Assembly: GCF_963678635.1 (NCBI RefSeq)
Contig: NC_087069.1
Location: 3,796,166 to 3,860,165 of the forward strand
Length of the DNA: 64,000 nucleotides
Reading direction: 5' to 3'
DNA from: Symsagittifera roscoffensis
Lineage: Eukaryota > Xenacoelomorpha > Acoela > Convolutidae
This document shows, piece after piece, positions 36,001 to 45,840 of the stretch. The stretch's first letter is position 1, and each line of letters begins with the position of its first letter. The translations under genes and the position numbers were made by a program. Under the pieces are notes generated by a model. That model was not told the origin of the DNA, made no database searches, and saw nothing but the letters and a program-made list of their open reading frames with translations.

Positions 36001-39000
36001 ACGTATCTGGCTTTAAACCGCTCCACTTGTCCCATTGCATCTCTCTTCACAGCAAGCACCCAGCGTCCAGGAATGACCTTGCGAGAATTTGGTCTATCAA
36101 CAAGTGTCCAGGTGCCCATTGCCTTCAGTGACTGCACCTCCAAAGCCATAGCTGCTAGCCACTGCTCCCTTTCTGGTCCAGATACTGCTTCCAAGTAGCT
36201 TCTTGGCTCTTGTGCTATCACTGAAGCATGAGTGTAAGCCAGTCCGTATCGGATGGGAGGGTTCCGCGTTCTAGTTGACCGCTGCTCTGGAATCTCTGTT
36301 GGCCTCTGCTCTGAAGGCTCTGTGGAAGGTGGTTCCAATTCTTCAGTCTCGACTGGGTCATCTTCCGTAACCCCCACTGAAGCTGCTGCTCCACTATCAT
36401 TCGCTTTATTGGTAGACTCAGTGATGGTCTTCGTGCTAGTTTCCTCTACATCAATGCATCCCTCGATTGATAGACCCAGTGTTTGTGACTGCTCACTGTC
36501 TACCAGAAAGTCGTCTGGAATGATGTCTTCATTGAACGTCACGCTTCTTGCTCGTACCACTCGCTTTGTCTCCAGGTCCATCAGCAAGTAGGCTTTGCTC
36601 TCCTCGTCATAACCAATGAACTTGCTCTTCTTGCCTTTCGGATCCAGTTTCCGCCGGTTTCCTCTGTCCAGGTAGTACGCCAGGCATCCGAACACTCGCA
36701 GGTAGTTGACTTTCGATGGCTTCCCATAATGCATCTCCATTGATGAAATGCGATGCTCATTGCTGGATGTAGGACACAAGTTGCGAACCCTGACTGCCGT
36801 TGACATTGCTCGTACCCAGAACATCTTTGAGAGCTTTGCATCGGCCAGTAGACATCGAGTCATCTCAGTTATCACCCTGTTGTACCTCTCTGCCACGCCA
36901 TTCTGTTGCGGAGTATTAGGTACTGTAAACTCCTGTTTCACCTGCATTTCTCTACAGAACATCCGAAAAGCATTCGACGAATACTCACCTCCGTTGTCAG
37001 TTCTCAAGCACTTCGGTGTTCCGTGCTCAGCTACAAAGTCTTTGAACTTCGAAAGAGTATCGCTCTTCTTAACCAGGTACTTGACCACTGCCAGACGGCT
37101 GAAGTCATCAATGAAGCTCACGGCATAGCGCGCTCCATGCATGCTCGCAACTTCAAATGGTCCCTGGATGTCGCTGAAGACCCGCTGCCCCACTGCAGTT
37201 GCCCTGTTCTCTGTCTTCTTTGGCATTGCTACTTCGTGCATCTTCGAAGCTGTGCACACTTCGCAGAACCCTAGCTCGCCGACATCAACAACTGATATTA
37301 GATCATGCTTGTTGAGATGCCCCAGCCTTCGGTGCCACAGCATTGCACTACTTGTCTCCATCTTCGCTTTCGTAGCTAGAGTCATCGCGTTCCTCTTGAA
37401 CTTGCACTCCAGGAAGAAAAGCTTGCCGCGCTGCTTCACTGGTAGCCGTCGACCATCCGGTGCCACAAGATGAGAAGAGTCTGATGTAAAGCTGAAACTA
37501 GACCCTCTAGCTATTGCTGAGCTCACACTCATCAGATTCACGTTGTAGCTCGGCACAAACAGCACATTGTGGAAAGTGTAGCTCCTCGTCACATCTTGAC
37601 AGTCTCGTATGTCCACTTCCACCGAGCCTATGCCCTCAATCTTTGATATTGTACCGTTCGGATTCTCAACTGTTGTCCCCTCATCCCATTTCTCAAAGCT
37701 TGAGAAGACAGCCTTGTCGCGCACTACATGATCGGTGCATCCCGTATCCACAATGAGATCATCTCCCTTCATTGAGGTTGTTGCACAACAACTGAAGAAC
37801 CCTGTCTTTGCCTGCTTGCAGTCCCTTGCAAAGTGTCCTTGTTGTCCACACTTGAAGCACCCTTGCTTCCTTGAAGTTGGACCACTTGCTTCATTCGAGC
37901 CACTGCCTCGAGCACCAGATTGACCACTGTCACTTCTGGATCTGCAATCTCTTGCCAAATGACCCTTCTGACCGCACACAAAACAGCCACCACCCGACGC
38001 TCCTTTCTTCTTCCTCACAGCTTGCATAGCTATGTGTCCATTCCCAGTCTTCTCTCCACATCGAGCTCGTCTCGAGTCATCATAGTTCCTCAACCTCGTT
38101 CTCAGCTCTGTAAAAGTCTTGGCCGGCTGGAAGCTCTCCTGCACCACGAAATGCTCAAAGCTGTCAGGCAGTCCGTTGATCACGAGCGCATTGAAGAGTG
38201 TGTCCGTAATTGCTTCCCCAGCTTCACTCAGCCGCGTCATCAGCTCTTGACTTCGAACGAAGTAGTCATCGAGATCCTCCTCTGATCCTAGGCGCAGCTT
38301 CGCAAGCTGGCCTACTAGACTGACCACTGTAGGCCTCTCCACACTGCAAAACTTCTCTTGCAGCAGTCTCCAGGCCTTCGTCCCATCGCCATAGCCATCC
38401 GCAGCCACGCAGTCGTTCTTGATGTACATCAGTGTGGTGTTGTTCAGGACCAGAGCTAGATGTGACCACACTGTGTTTCGGTTGTCTTTCCTCTGCTGGA
38501 TCAGCACAGCTCGCTCCTGCATCTTGGTGTTGTACGCCGTCATCTGGTCAGCATTCGGATTCTCAGGTAGCGTAGGTTCAGCTTCTGGTAGATCGTCATT
38601 GCCCATCACAGTCCTGAACAGGCCTTTGGTATGCATCAGTGCCACAAACTTCGTCGACCAAGCTGGAAAATCTTCAGACTTTCCACTGAATCCAGCCAGT
38701 TTCAAGTCCATCTCTGCTTTGCTAAAGGCTAGATAAAAGCTAAAAAAAACTCTGACAGAAATCAAATAATTATTAAATCAAAAAGTTTAGAAATCTGGGC
38801 CCATAACCTGTTAAGATTCAGAGTTAGAGCAAGTAGGACTAGGGGATAGAGGTTTGAGAGTTATCTGAGGTTTCAACTGAGGAGAGAGAAGAGATACTGA
38901 TTGTTGAAGAATGAATTGAGATTGTGTTTATAAAATGACACGACAAACTGAGCATCAAATAGTACCAGTTAATTAATTACCAGTTAATTAATTAGTTTAT

Positions 39001-42000
39001 CAAATACCAGCAGACCAGTTGACCTTGTCTGAGTGCATTGAGTTTTATACCAGTTGACCTTTAATTAGGTTTCTATTGCTCAAGTCTGACCTTGAGTTTG
39101 GTCTGGTATTTCACTAGTCTGGCATTGAGCTCGTCTGTCCTCAACAATAATTATATCAGTGAGCTCCTTGTAATAATTATATAATTATATAAAGTGAGCT
39201 CCTTACGTAGCCCATCAAACTTTAAAAAGAGTATATTCTCCAAAACTTTGTATAAGTTAATTTATTTTTGTTTGATAGACAAAAAAGGTGGTTTTTAAAA
39301 AAAAATACCAACTATTTATTTAAAAACAAGTTTTAAACGATTTGCAATTTTTTTAGAGAATATACCCTTCTTAAAGTTTGTTGGACTACGTCAGGAGCTC
39401 ACTTTGGTATAATTATGTCTGTGATCGACTGGGTATTTTTTAGCGTAATTTTTGTGCAAAACAAATTACCATATTAATTCTGCTAAAGTTTTAAGCAAGT
39501 TTTGTCTTCATAATTTTCCACCTAAACTCAACCCAATTTGAGAAAAACGCGTTTTAAATTTCAAGTTTAACGCGTTTTGTCCGGTTAATTGAAATCAGCA
39601 CTGTAACATGTGCTTTGACATTTGATTAGTGATAGGTTAACACATTGATGCTTTTTAAATTTAATTAATTGAACCGAAAAAAGTTGTTTGTTTCGGGCAA
39701 CTGAATAATGATTAAAATCGTTTTTCAGAAATTTTTCAACTCTCTGCGAGATTTTCGAAATGCATAATTTATACGCAATTATGTTGAATACATTTTAGTT
39801 CATTTCATGAAAAGTTAGCGTGGTTGCCTGAGTTTATTATGCAAAGTTTAAGTTGCTGAATATTTTACTGCTCCAGATGCTCTGCCGCTTTCTTGCTAGT
39901 GTTTGCGAAGTTGAAGCGTTGCCTCTGTGTAATTCAGAGAGTTTCGTGGATAGTAATCAATTAAAATTGGATGATAATTTTAAATTCCAAAGCAATAAAA
40001 TCCATTTTGATTCGATTATAATCGATGAATTGGGGGTTAACGAAAGGGGATGAAATTTCAGGGTGATGAAAGAACGATTATGTAGGGTTTTGCTTAAAAA
40101 TGGTTAACTGATAATAATGGATTTAAATCGATTTTTTGTTACAAAAACTTACTTGATTATAAATTTTTTTATTTTCTCGTATACTACCTCGCCAAATCTG
40201 AGATTATAATTTTAAATGAAAAATCAATTTATAAGAAGCTCACTCGTGTAAACGACCCCGCCCAATTTTTTTGCTCAAACAGTTGTGGCCCTAGAAAACA
40301 TGAGTTTTGAGTAATTTAACGTTTTGAGTGTTAACCGTTTTATGAAATTTTTGGTTTTTTAAATTACTGATATCAAAGGTTCAATCGTGAGAACAGGTTA
40401 AGAAATCCTTCTGGCATCAGCAACTGTCCTCTAACTTTTGGAGAAGAAAAGTTATGGATTTAGTAAAACAAAATTTTTGAATGTTTAACAGTTTTTGTCC
40501 CTGTCAAATCTGATATTAAGGATTTAATTGATACAAATTGTTATATAAATCTCCCGGTATAAACGGTTTTGCCTTGGAGTTTAAGTACAATTGTTATGAT
40601 TTCCGCAAAAATTAACTTTTTGAAGCCTGGAACTTTTTTTTGAAACTCACGCATTTTCTCGAAAACTTCTTGGCCAAGTTTTAGAGTAAGGGTTCAGTCG
40701 AGAAACCCGGTCACCGGAATCCCCCTGCATGAGCGGCTCCACCATAAATTTTGCAGGAATTTTTTTTCCCAGAAACTCGAATTTGATATGTTACGATAAA
40801 CCTAAATCTGCAAAAAAGGCCACTTTTTCCAGCCACTGATTTTTTAGGTCCAATTTTCTTGCTTTTTTGAAAGCGTTCCGTTTTTTGCAGGTCATTCTAT
40901 GTGAAGGTGATAACGTATACTTTCTCGGCAAATCACATAAAATCGAATTTAGCTGTATAATTGTTTCAACTTCAGTTATTCAGTTTTTAAAATTTTCATA
41001 AGGTAGATCAAGTATTTTTTTTTCGATTTCCCGTAATGGGAAAATGTTAGCTATACAAATTTTATGTGATAAAAATTCTTTTCAAAGAGGTTTCATGCAA
41101 GCTTCAGTATGTATTAAATTGACAAAATTGTAGGGTCAAAATTTTTTCTAATCTGAAGTTTGCATGATTCGAAGTTTCGGTCGAACCGGATAGTAAAAAA
41201 AATCGGGCCAATGGATTTTAATTTCACTTTAGAAGATGAAACCGATTTGATCCTTTATATTTCATTTTTTCAATTTTTTTTGTTATTAACCCAGTCAAAA
41301 TCAAGTATAATGGATTACAATGGCTTATAGCAATCTGTATAGTTTGTAGCAAATTATTCCCAAGACTTGCAGCATGTTCTGTTCCACTCATGGCTTACGC
41401 GGCTTGTAGATATTAGTAGATGAATAGACGAAACTGGTTCACATTTTGATTAAAAACTGTTTAGATTAAAAAATCGATCTAAATCTCGGTAGCTGCTTGA
41501 AAAGGCCTTAAATTAATTAATTCAATTCCCAGTTTTTATCATGTAGGAGGCTGCTGCAATTACCAGTCCGACCAGTACAAGGAGTATGGCCAGAGAATGG
41601 GACTGACTCCACTAGAGTACATGGAGAAAATGACAGACTACACGACAGACAATAAACACGTCAACTTAATCAAAGTCAGTGTCACGCGTATCAATTTTTT
41701 TTGTTTATAAGAGTGGATTTAGTTTTTTAGAAAAAGCGAATGTGAAATAAAATAGTCGATATTAGCGCCGAAAAGGATAGTAACACCGATTTGTTGGTTC
41801 GCTAATTCTTTATGTAGGTTAAGTTCACGTTGATAAAAAAAAACATTTTTTTTGTTCAAATCTTTTAAGTTTGCTATTAACGGTTCAAATGAACTGAGTT
41901 ATAATTAGTTAGGACCAGTTGGGATTAGAGAAAAGGGAACAACATCTTACAAATTGTACGATCTCAACGAAAAAATTCCCTCTTGCAACGTAGAATGATG

Positions 42001-43783
42001 CGTTCCGATCATCTTTCCGGTTGAGAGGCCTAGACGATAGCCTTTTTTTCGATATCGCTCCGTTTGTTTTATTTATTTGCAAAAATGCAAAGAAAGGGTA
42101 ATTTTCTATAGTTTCAACAACTGAGTAGAACTAGTTCTATTTTCGATTTATAAATTCGATTTTTCAATTTTGACTTTTTCAATTGTAATTTGCGTCTTTT
42201 TTGTTTTCCACGCCAAATTAATATCGGAGAGAGTTGGGGATATATCACATTAAAACACTTTTAGCCGTGATTCGATGGACATTAAAGCCTTTGAAAACGT
42301 TTTCCTAGTTTCGAGTAAATCCGGTTTGTAATTTTTAAGAGTAATGAACGTAGTGAAGACTCTTATATAGGTCTTGCTGAATTTTTTTTTTTTTTTTTCG
42401 GGAAGAGTCTTAAAATATTGCTGCACTTAGATATAATGCATTTTTTGAGTTCAATTGAAATTCATCTGCTGAAAGTGACGTAAATAGCACTCTCCAAATA
42501 TAAACGTCGAATTAGAGCAAAAAAAACGTAAATGTGAACGATTTCTAGTTTCGAAAGTGGCATTTATTCTTAAGACTTTCCAGTGGAATAATAACTTTAC
42601 CTATTGATCCAGTTTTTTCAAATCGGGTTCATGTTATCAAAAAGCGCCAATCATAAATTGTTCTAGAATTAAAAGAGCTTAAAGGGCATCTATTTTTTCT
42701 TTGAAATTCGGAAGTTGAAGAATGTGTATTTTTTTTTGCTTACTTGAGTTCAATTCTCTTTTCCGATCTTTGATTGGCTATGTTTGTTTTTTCGTCTCAA
42801 TTCGAGCGAGTAAAGCGAGCGAGCACTCTTAATTATTCTTAATTAAGGACGTTTACTATAGCTAACTATATTTGCGAAGCAAAGTGTATTAGTACGAACT
42901 TTCTTTTTTTTTTCCAACCCAAGTCGCAACCAGAAGTCCTAGTTTTGGTGGCTCTATTGAATCGGTAGGCTGCGGTAGCAGTATAATATCATATGTGCTG
43001 AGTGGTTAGTTGGTAGGTTGCAGATTCGAATCGGACACGTAGCCGAATTTTTGCTAATCCGAGGCTTATTTCTTTTTTTTCTTATTTCACTTGATAGAGC
43101 TGCTTTTTGGTCGTGTTCTCGTAAGTGTTTGCGAAGCGCCTCTATGAGAATGCTTAGTTTTAATTTTTCTCGAGTAAAATTCGTGTTTGGAGATTTTTAA
43201 AGCCCTTTTAGGAATAAAAAAATTCATTTTGGCCTACATTATTTTGACTGTCGAATATGCCTAAAATATAGTGTTGCGTCGGAACCTTTTATTACACCTC
43301 CTAGAAAAAACCACTAATTTGAAGAAAAAAGTGTTTTTTTTTGTTTTTTAAAGACTATGGTCAGAACATTTTGTGCTACTTGTACAGTAATCGGCTATCC
43401 TTGCTTAATATTTTTATATTTATAGCTTATTTCGATGTTTTCAGGCCAAGTTTATTCCCAGCCTCTGTGTGAACATCATAACTGAGATTGGATTTGGCCC
43501 GGGCAATCTGAAAGTGTTCGGGCGGATTACCGGTCACACTTTCCTCCTCCCAATTCTCAGCCTCGGAGAGTTTGTCACAATCCGAAAGGACGATCTGCAA
43601 TACCACACCAAACTCACCTTCGGCTGGTTCAAAGAGAATGTCATGTGTTTTGACAATCCCTGGATCTGTGGCCGCAAACCTCCAGTTCAACAAGTTGAAG
43701 ACCAACTAGGAGCACTTGATATCGGTTTGAGACGGCGCCGAGACGTACCAGATGAACCCGTTCCCAAATCCTTACTAAGCTAA
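33073..43783 (+). CDS. Secreted cysteine-containing protein, four exons, family unknown
   Basis: Exons: 33073-33233, 33718-33863, 41547-41674 and 43445-43783 (stop TAA). All six boundaries are GT/AG, and the phases (2, 1, 0) match at every join, giving 257 residues. The N-terminus CHVLFLFLIVFPASVEV is a clear signal peptide, probably cut near Ala-Ser. The mature part has Cys in SESCLNL, NYCLLNY, GGCCNYQS, SLCVNI, VMCFDNPWICG and ends in a basic RRRRD segment that could be a processing site. Exon 3 encodes GCCNYQSDQYKEYGQRMG; exon 4 is the longest. No known domain was recognised. Intron 1 is 484 bp, intron 2 is 7.7 kb and holds nested transposons, and intron 3 is 1.8 kb. The phase agreement and exon base composition are the main support. 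Confidence 0.75.
33263..33278. repeat. Poly-C run (16) in intron 1
   Basis: Homopolymer just after the exon 1 donor. Confidence 0.9.
33626..33654. repeat. 29-bp palindrome in intron 1
   Basis: AACCTTATTCAAAA, C, TTTTGAATAAGGTT: perfect 14-bp arms, about 65 bp before the exon 2 acceptor. Confidence 0.8.
34275..34612 (-). repeat. copia 3' LTR
   Basis: 338 bp, TG...CA ends in plus-strand view. It holds a 17-bp direct duplication containing ACCAGTTAATTAATT. Downstream LTR relative to the minus-strand element. Confidence 0.95.
34613..34621 (-). other. copia polypurine tract
   Basis: The element strand reads GAGTGGGGG directly before the 3' LTR, overlapping the gag-pol stop codon by two bases. 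It is the expected primer for plus-strand DNA synthesis. Confidence 0.8.
34620..38711 (-). CDS. copia Gag-Pol polyprotein
   Basis: Single frame of 1,363 residues from the preferred Met (MDLKLAGFSG); the frame is open 18 codons further to 38765, but that extension is hydrophobic and unlike Gag starts. In numbering from 38765: Gag about 19-250; two CCHC zinc knuckles CFVCGQKGHLARDC (261-274) and CFKCGQQGHFARDC (303-316); protease VDTGCTDHV (D340); pre-integrase HRRLGHLNKH (about 478); integrase D532, D590 (LRTDNGGEY) and E626 (QNGVAERYNR); reverse transcriptase MDVKSAF (D965), YGLKQAGRDW and VWVDDMIIG (D1051/D1052); RNase H with SADADWAGD, STSEAEYQAM and NEDNQS. The order protease-integrase-RT-RNase H is diagnostic of Ty1/copia. 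Gag and Pol share one frame, as in Drosophila copia. No stop or frameshift. Confidence 0.97.
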   Translation of the reverse strand: MDLKLAGFSGKSEDFPAWSTKFVALMHTKGLFRTVMGNDDLPEAEPTLPENPNADQMTAYNTKMQERAVLIQQRKDNRNTVWSHLALVLNNTTLMYIKNDCVAADGYGDGTKAWRLLQEKFCSVERPTVVSLVGQLAKLRLGSEEDLDDYFVRSQELMTRLSEAGEAITDTLFNALVINGLPDSFEHFVVQESFQPAKTFTELRTRLRNYDDSRRARCGEKTGNGHIAMQAVRKKKGASGGGCFVCGQKGHLARDCRSRSDSGQSGARGSGSNEASGPTSRKQGCFKCGQQGHFARDCKQAKTGFFSCCATTSMKGDDLIVDTGCTDHVVRDKAVFSSFEKWDEGTTVENPNGTISKIEGIGSVEVDIRDCQDVTRSYTFHNVLFVPSYNVNLMSVSSAIARGSSFSFTSDSSHLVAPDGRRLPVKQRGKLFFLECKFKRNAMTLATKAKMETSSAMLWHRRLGHLNKHDLISVVDVGELGFCEVCTASKMHEVAMPKKTENRATAVGQRVFSDIQGPFEVASMHGARYAVSFIDDFSRLAVVKYLVKKSDTLSKFKDFVAEHGTPKCLRTDNGGEYSSNAFRMFCREMQVKQEFTVPNTPQQNGVAERYNRVITEMTRCLLADAKLSKMFWVRAMSTAVRVRNLCPTSSNEHRISSMEMHYGKPSKVNYLRVFGCLAYYLDRGNRRKLDPKGKKSKFIGYDEESKAYLLMDLETKRVVRARSVTFNEDIIPDDFLVDSEQSQTLGLSIEGCIDVEETSTKTITESTNKANDSGAAASVGVTEDDPVETEELEPPSTEPSEQRPTEIPEQRSTRTRNPPIRYGLAYTHASVIAQEPRSYLEAVSGPEREQWLAAMALEVQSLKAMGTWTLVDRPNSRKVIPGRWVLAVKRDAMGQVERFKARYVVKGFMHVEGLDFNETFAPTCKPETKRILLALGAQDDLVLHQMDVKSAFLNSPLTETVYMEQPEGFSSGDNQVCLLQRSIYGLKQAGRDWYQTLSTFLLETGFTRSTNDFCLFTMRGMDDAMIYVLVWVDDMIIGCKLQAEVDRVRDRFTDRFKMDDRGPLAWFLKMQVKRAPGSVTVNQSRYIEDCLERFGLADCKPVGTPADISTQLTKKDCPGAGSEEAVAMQREDYRGIVGSLLYIAKQTRPDILATVTQLSRFLENPGRTHWVAAKRVLRYLKGTKDLELCYIKDPDGFNLYGSADADWAGDVDDRRSTTGYSFHVQRSGAAISWSTKKQPTAAISTSEAEYQAMAAAVQEGLYLRSLLNEMDMTCDGPTVINEDNQSCIKMCKNPVMQKRTKHIDVKYHFVRERVEDGTFALEYCPTENMEADLLTKSLSKAKVDQHRRTLMGCSLTLDKANSA
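38795..38808 (-). other. copia primer-binding site (internal half of initiator tRNA-Met)
   Basis: Immediately inside the 5' LTR the element strand reads GGTTATGGGCCCAG. This complements the anticodon stem-loop CTGGGCCCATAACC of animal initiator tRNA-Met, not its 3' end. Drosophila copia uses the same kind of site, primed by a cleaved tRNA half. Confidence 0.88.
38809..39146 (-). repeat. copia 5' LTR
   Basis: 338 bp, same sequence as the other LTR. It should carry the element promoter; no specific TATA box is claimed. Confidence 0.95.
42965..43055 (+). repeat. Possible tRNA-derived SINE fragment
   Basis: GTGCTGAGTGGTTAG resembles a pol III A box and GCAGATTCGAATC a B box, but they are only about 20 bp apart, too close for a functional tRNA. 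It lies in intron 3 of the secreted-protein gene. Confidence 0.3.
43238..43403 (-). repeat. Inverted repeat left of exon 4
   Basis: The reverse complement matches 44127-44295 (TACTGT(g)CAAGTAGCACA, ATGTTC(c/t)GACCA, TTCTTCAAATTAG, TTCGACAGT), diverged but collinear. Confidence 0.75.
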
Positions 43784-44126
43784 AACTATTGAACTATGAG
43801 ATTGTACCTGTTGTATATGTTGATCGATTTTTTTGCAGATGATGTCAATTTTCACAGTTAGTTTTGTTGCATAAATTTACTTCTAAAATTTATTCTTAAT
43901 ATGCCAAAACAAGCAACCGCGTGTAAAAAAACAGCAGTAATCGGTTTTTTGGCGTATCAAAGCCGAATTGTTGACTAGGAGCAACCAAATCTGTCAAAAG
44001 ACTACGCGTTTTCCAGTAATGAATTTTTCTATCACACTTAAAAGTTTTTTGTTTTAATTTTTTCGAAGACTTTTTGTGAAATTTTGCATATACATTAGGC
44101 AGTGAATGCTTTCAAATTGAAACCAG

Positions 44127-44295
44127 GGTGGCGGGTTACTGTGCAAGTAGCACAGAATGTTCCGACCAGTCTTCAAAAACCACAAAAAAAATTCTTTTTT
44201 TTTTCAAATTAGCGTAGTTTTTTCTGCGAATTATGATAAAAGGATCTAATGTAAAACTATAATTTAGTGATCTTCGACAGTTGTAGTAATAACTA
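44127..44295 (+). repeat. Inverted repeat right of exon 4
   Basis: Partner of 43238-43403. Together they bracket the last coding exon in opposite orientation. Probably two insertions of one repeat family. Confidence 0.75.
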
Positions 44296-44429
44296 GACAT
44301 ATTTTTTTTCTCAGAATTTTGAAATTCCTAATTTTCCAGTAACCATAAGAAAATAAGTTTTTTGCAAATCTTCGATCGAAATCAATTTATTTAAAAAACG
44401 AACTTCGAGTTTTCAGAGAAAATCTTAGT

Positions 44430-45840
44430 TTATAAGTTTGTTAGAATGACTGCTTTGACTATAATAGCAAAACATTGAGTGAACATGTGAAACGAGCTAG
44501 CAACGTTGAAACTGGAAAAGAAAGGGTTTGGTGGGTTCAGATTACGAGTGAGACTCAGAAAACCTAAATAACTGGATATGATCGAGCTAAAAAAAATCAG
44601 TTGTACTCGAAAAGGCCTTCCAAAAGGTAAATTAGTAGACGAAGATCTAGAATTGTTAAGAGACGTGCTGAATCTGAAAGCAGACGTACTTTTTTCCAAA
44701 AAAATGACACGCTGTTGCAAATTCGTTGAACATGAAATCAAAATAGAAGGGGAAGTATGTAGTAGCAAAGATAGATAAAGGATAGCTGAATTTAACAAGA
44801 TGGATCTGTCTAAATCCCCATCAGCTTTCAATGTAATTATGGCAGAGAAAAAGAAATCAACAAGGGTTTCGTTGCGAGTTCCATTATTTGAACGTGTTCT
44901 TATAAAGACGATTAACCAGCCCCACGAACTGCTGAAACTCTCTGCAAATTGGGAGATGAGAATTTATTCAGAACTTTGGTGCCCCTCAGAAAACAAGATC
45001 ATGAAAAGACAGGCTTTGCAAATGAGCTGGGATTCTTACGATAGAAAAAATTCTATTTCTTCTATGAAACAAGACTGGGACATTTCAGCGGCTAAGGGCC
45101 TAGTCCTACACGAACGTAAAAATTAAGAACTTAAACCTTATAAATTGATTTGTGGATGACATAGTCCTTGCGACATCTTCTTTGGAGGACAACATGGAAA
45201 GGCGGGGGATAAATTCGGTTGCAGCAACAAACAGTGCTGAAATGCTGACTGAAGAGAAGTGAGATCAAGGGGTTCAAAAAAAGTACTTGGATCGGATTGT
45301 GCATAAACAGGGATCCGACTGGACGCAGAAGCAGTCGAGGCAGTGCTGATCTGAAGTCTCCGAAGATAAACAAATACCTTATGAGCTTCCTGGCCTTCGC
45401 TAAGTAGTGTCGAAATGTTTTCAAAAGCTTCGCAGACAAAATCCATCATGTGGATCACGGTCAAGGATTTCATTGAGGATAAAAAGGCACAGTCAATCAA
45501 ACTTGAGCTATTCGATGCACCATTCCTCAACAATGTTTACAGTGATCCTAATTGATTGTCGCTTCTTGCTTTCTGTGGACAACCGAGGTCTGAGATTTTT
45601 TGTTCGTTGATAGTCAGTCAGGATGGCTACTAAATCGTGATAGAACACAGGATGCGAGACCCGCGTCAAATCCAGTAATTGGAAGGAAAAGCCAAGTAGA
45701 AATCAAAGATGTTTTTTTTTTAATAAGAATACTTAAAATTATAGGTGAATAGTCAGCTACCGATAACGGGACCCGAAAACCCGAAAACCTAGTCAAAAAA
45801 GCTGCAGAGATAAAATTACTGGCTTGTATCACTGTGAAAG
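44430..45840. pseudogene. Coding-like relic, weak reverse-transcriptase motif
   Basis: Base composition is coding-like, but the frames conflict on both strands (- 44831-44430, + 44800-45126, - 45533-45138). At 45149-45259 (+) FVDDIVLATSSLED, followed by NSAEML, resembles the (Y/F)xDD catalytic block of LTR-element reverse transcriptases, with BEL/Pao closest from memory. It is bounded by stops, so it is a decayed fragment at best. Confidence 0.3.

Larger units (their letters stand above)
34275..39146 (-). mobile_element. Intact Ty1/copia LTR retrotransposon
   Basis: Has 338-bp LTRs starting TGTTAAG and ending CTCAACA (plus-strand view), read as identical at both ends; a 5-bp target duplication ATAAT at 34270-34274 and 39147-39151; a primer-binding site; a polypurine tract; and one uninterrupted gag-pol frame. 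Identical LTRs mean a very recent insertion. It lies antisense to the host gene inside intron 2 and interrupts the left arm of an older TIR element. All visible catalytic motifs are present, so it may be competent. Confidence 0.96.
34026..39603. mobile_element. TIR element (TA target site), split by a copia insertion
   Basis: Both ends carry CAGTGCTGATTT plus AATTAACCGGACAAAACG in inverted orientation, flanked by TA on each side (34024-34025 and 39604-39605), the pattern of Tc1/mariner-type elements. The arms pair over several hundred bases, including CCCAGTCGA(g/t)CACAGACATAA near 34256-34274 and 39406-39436. Removing the copia leaves about 700 bp of mostly palindromic sequence with no transposase: a non-autonomous foldback-like MITE in intron 2. 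The middle (39155-39415) has repeated AGTGAGCTCCTT pieces, one arm apparently partly duplicated. Confidence 0.82.

Noticed and set aside
34674-38736. Many 60-126-codon plus-strand and minus-strand ORFs across the copia body
   Set aside because: They are antisense or alternate-frame shadows of the long gag-pol frame, which has all the domain motifs.
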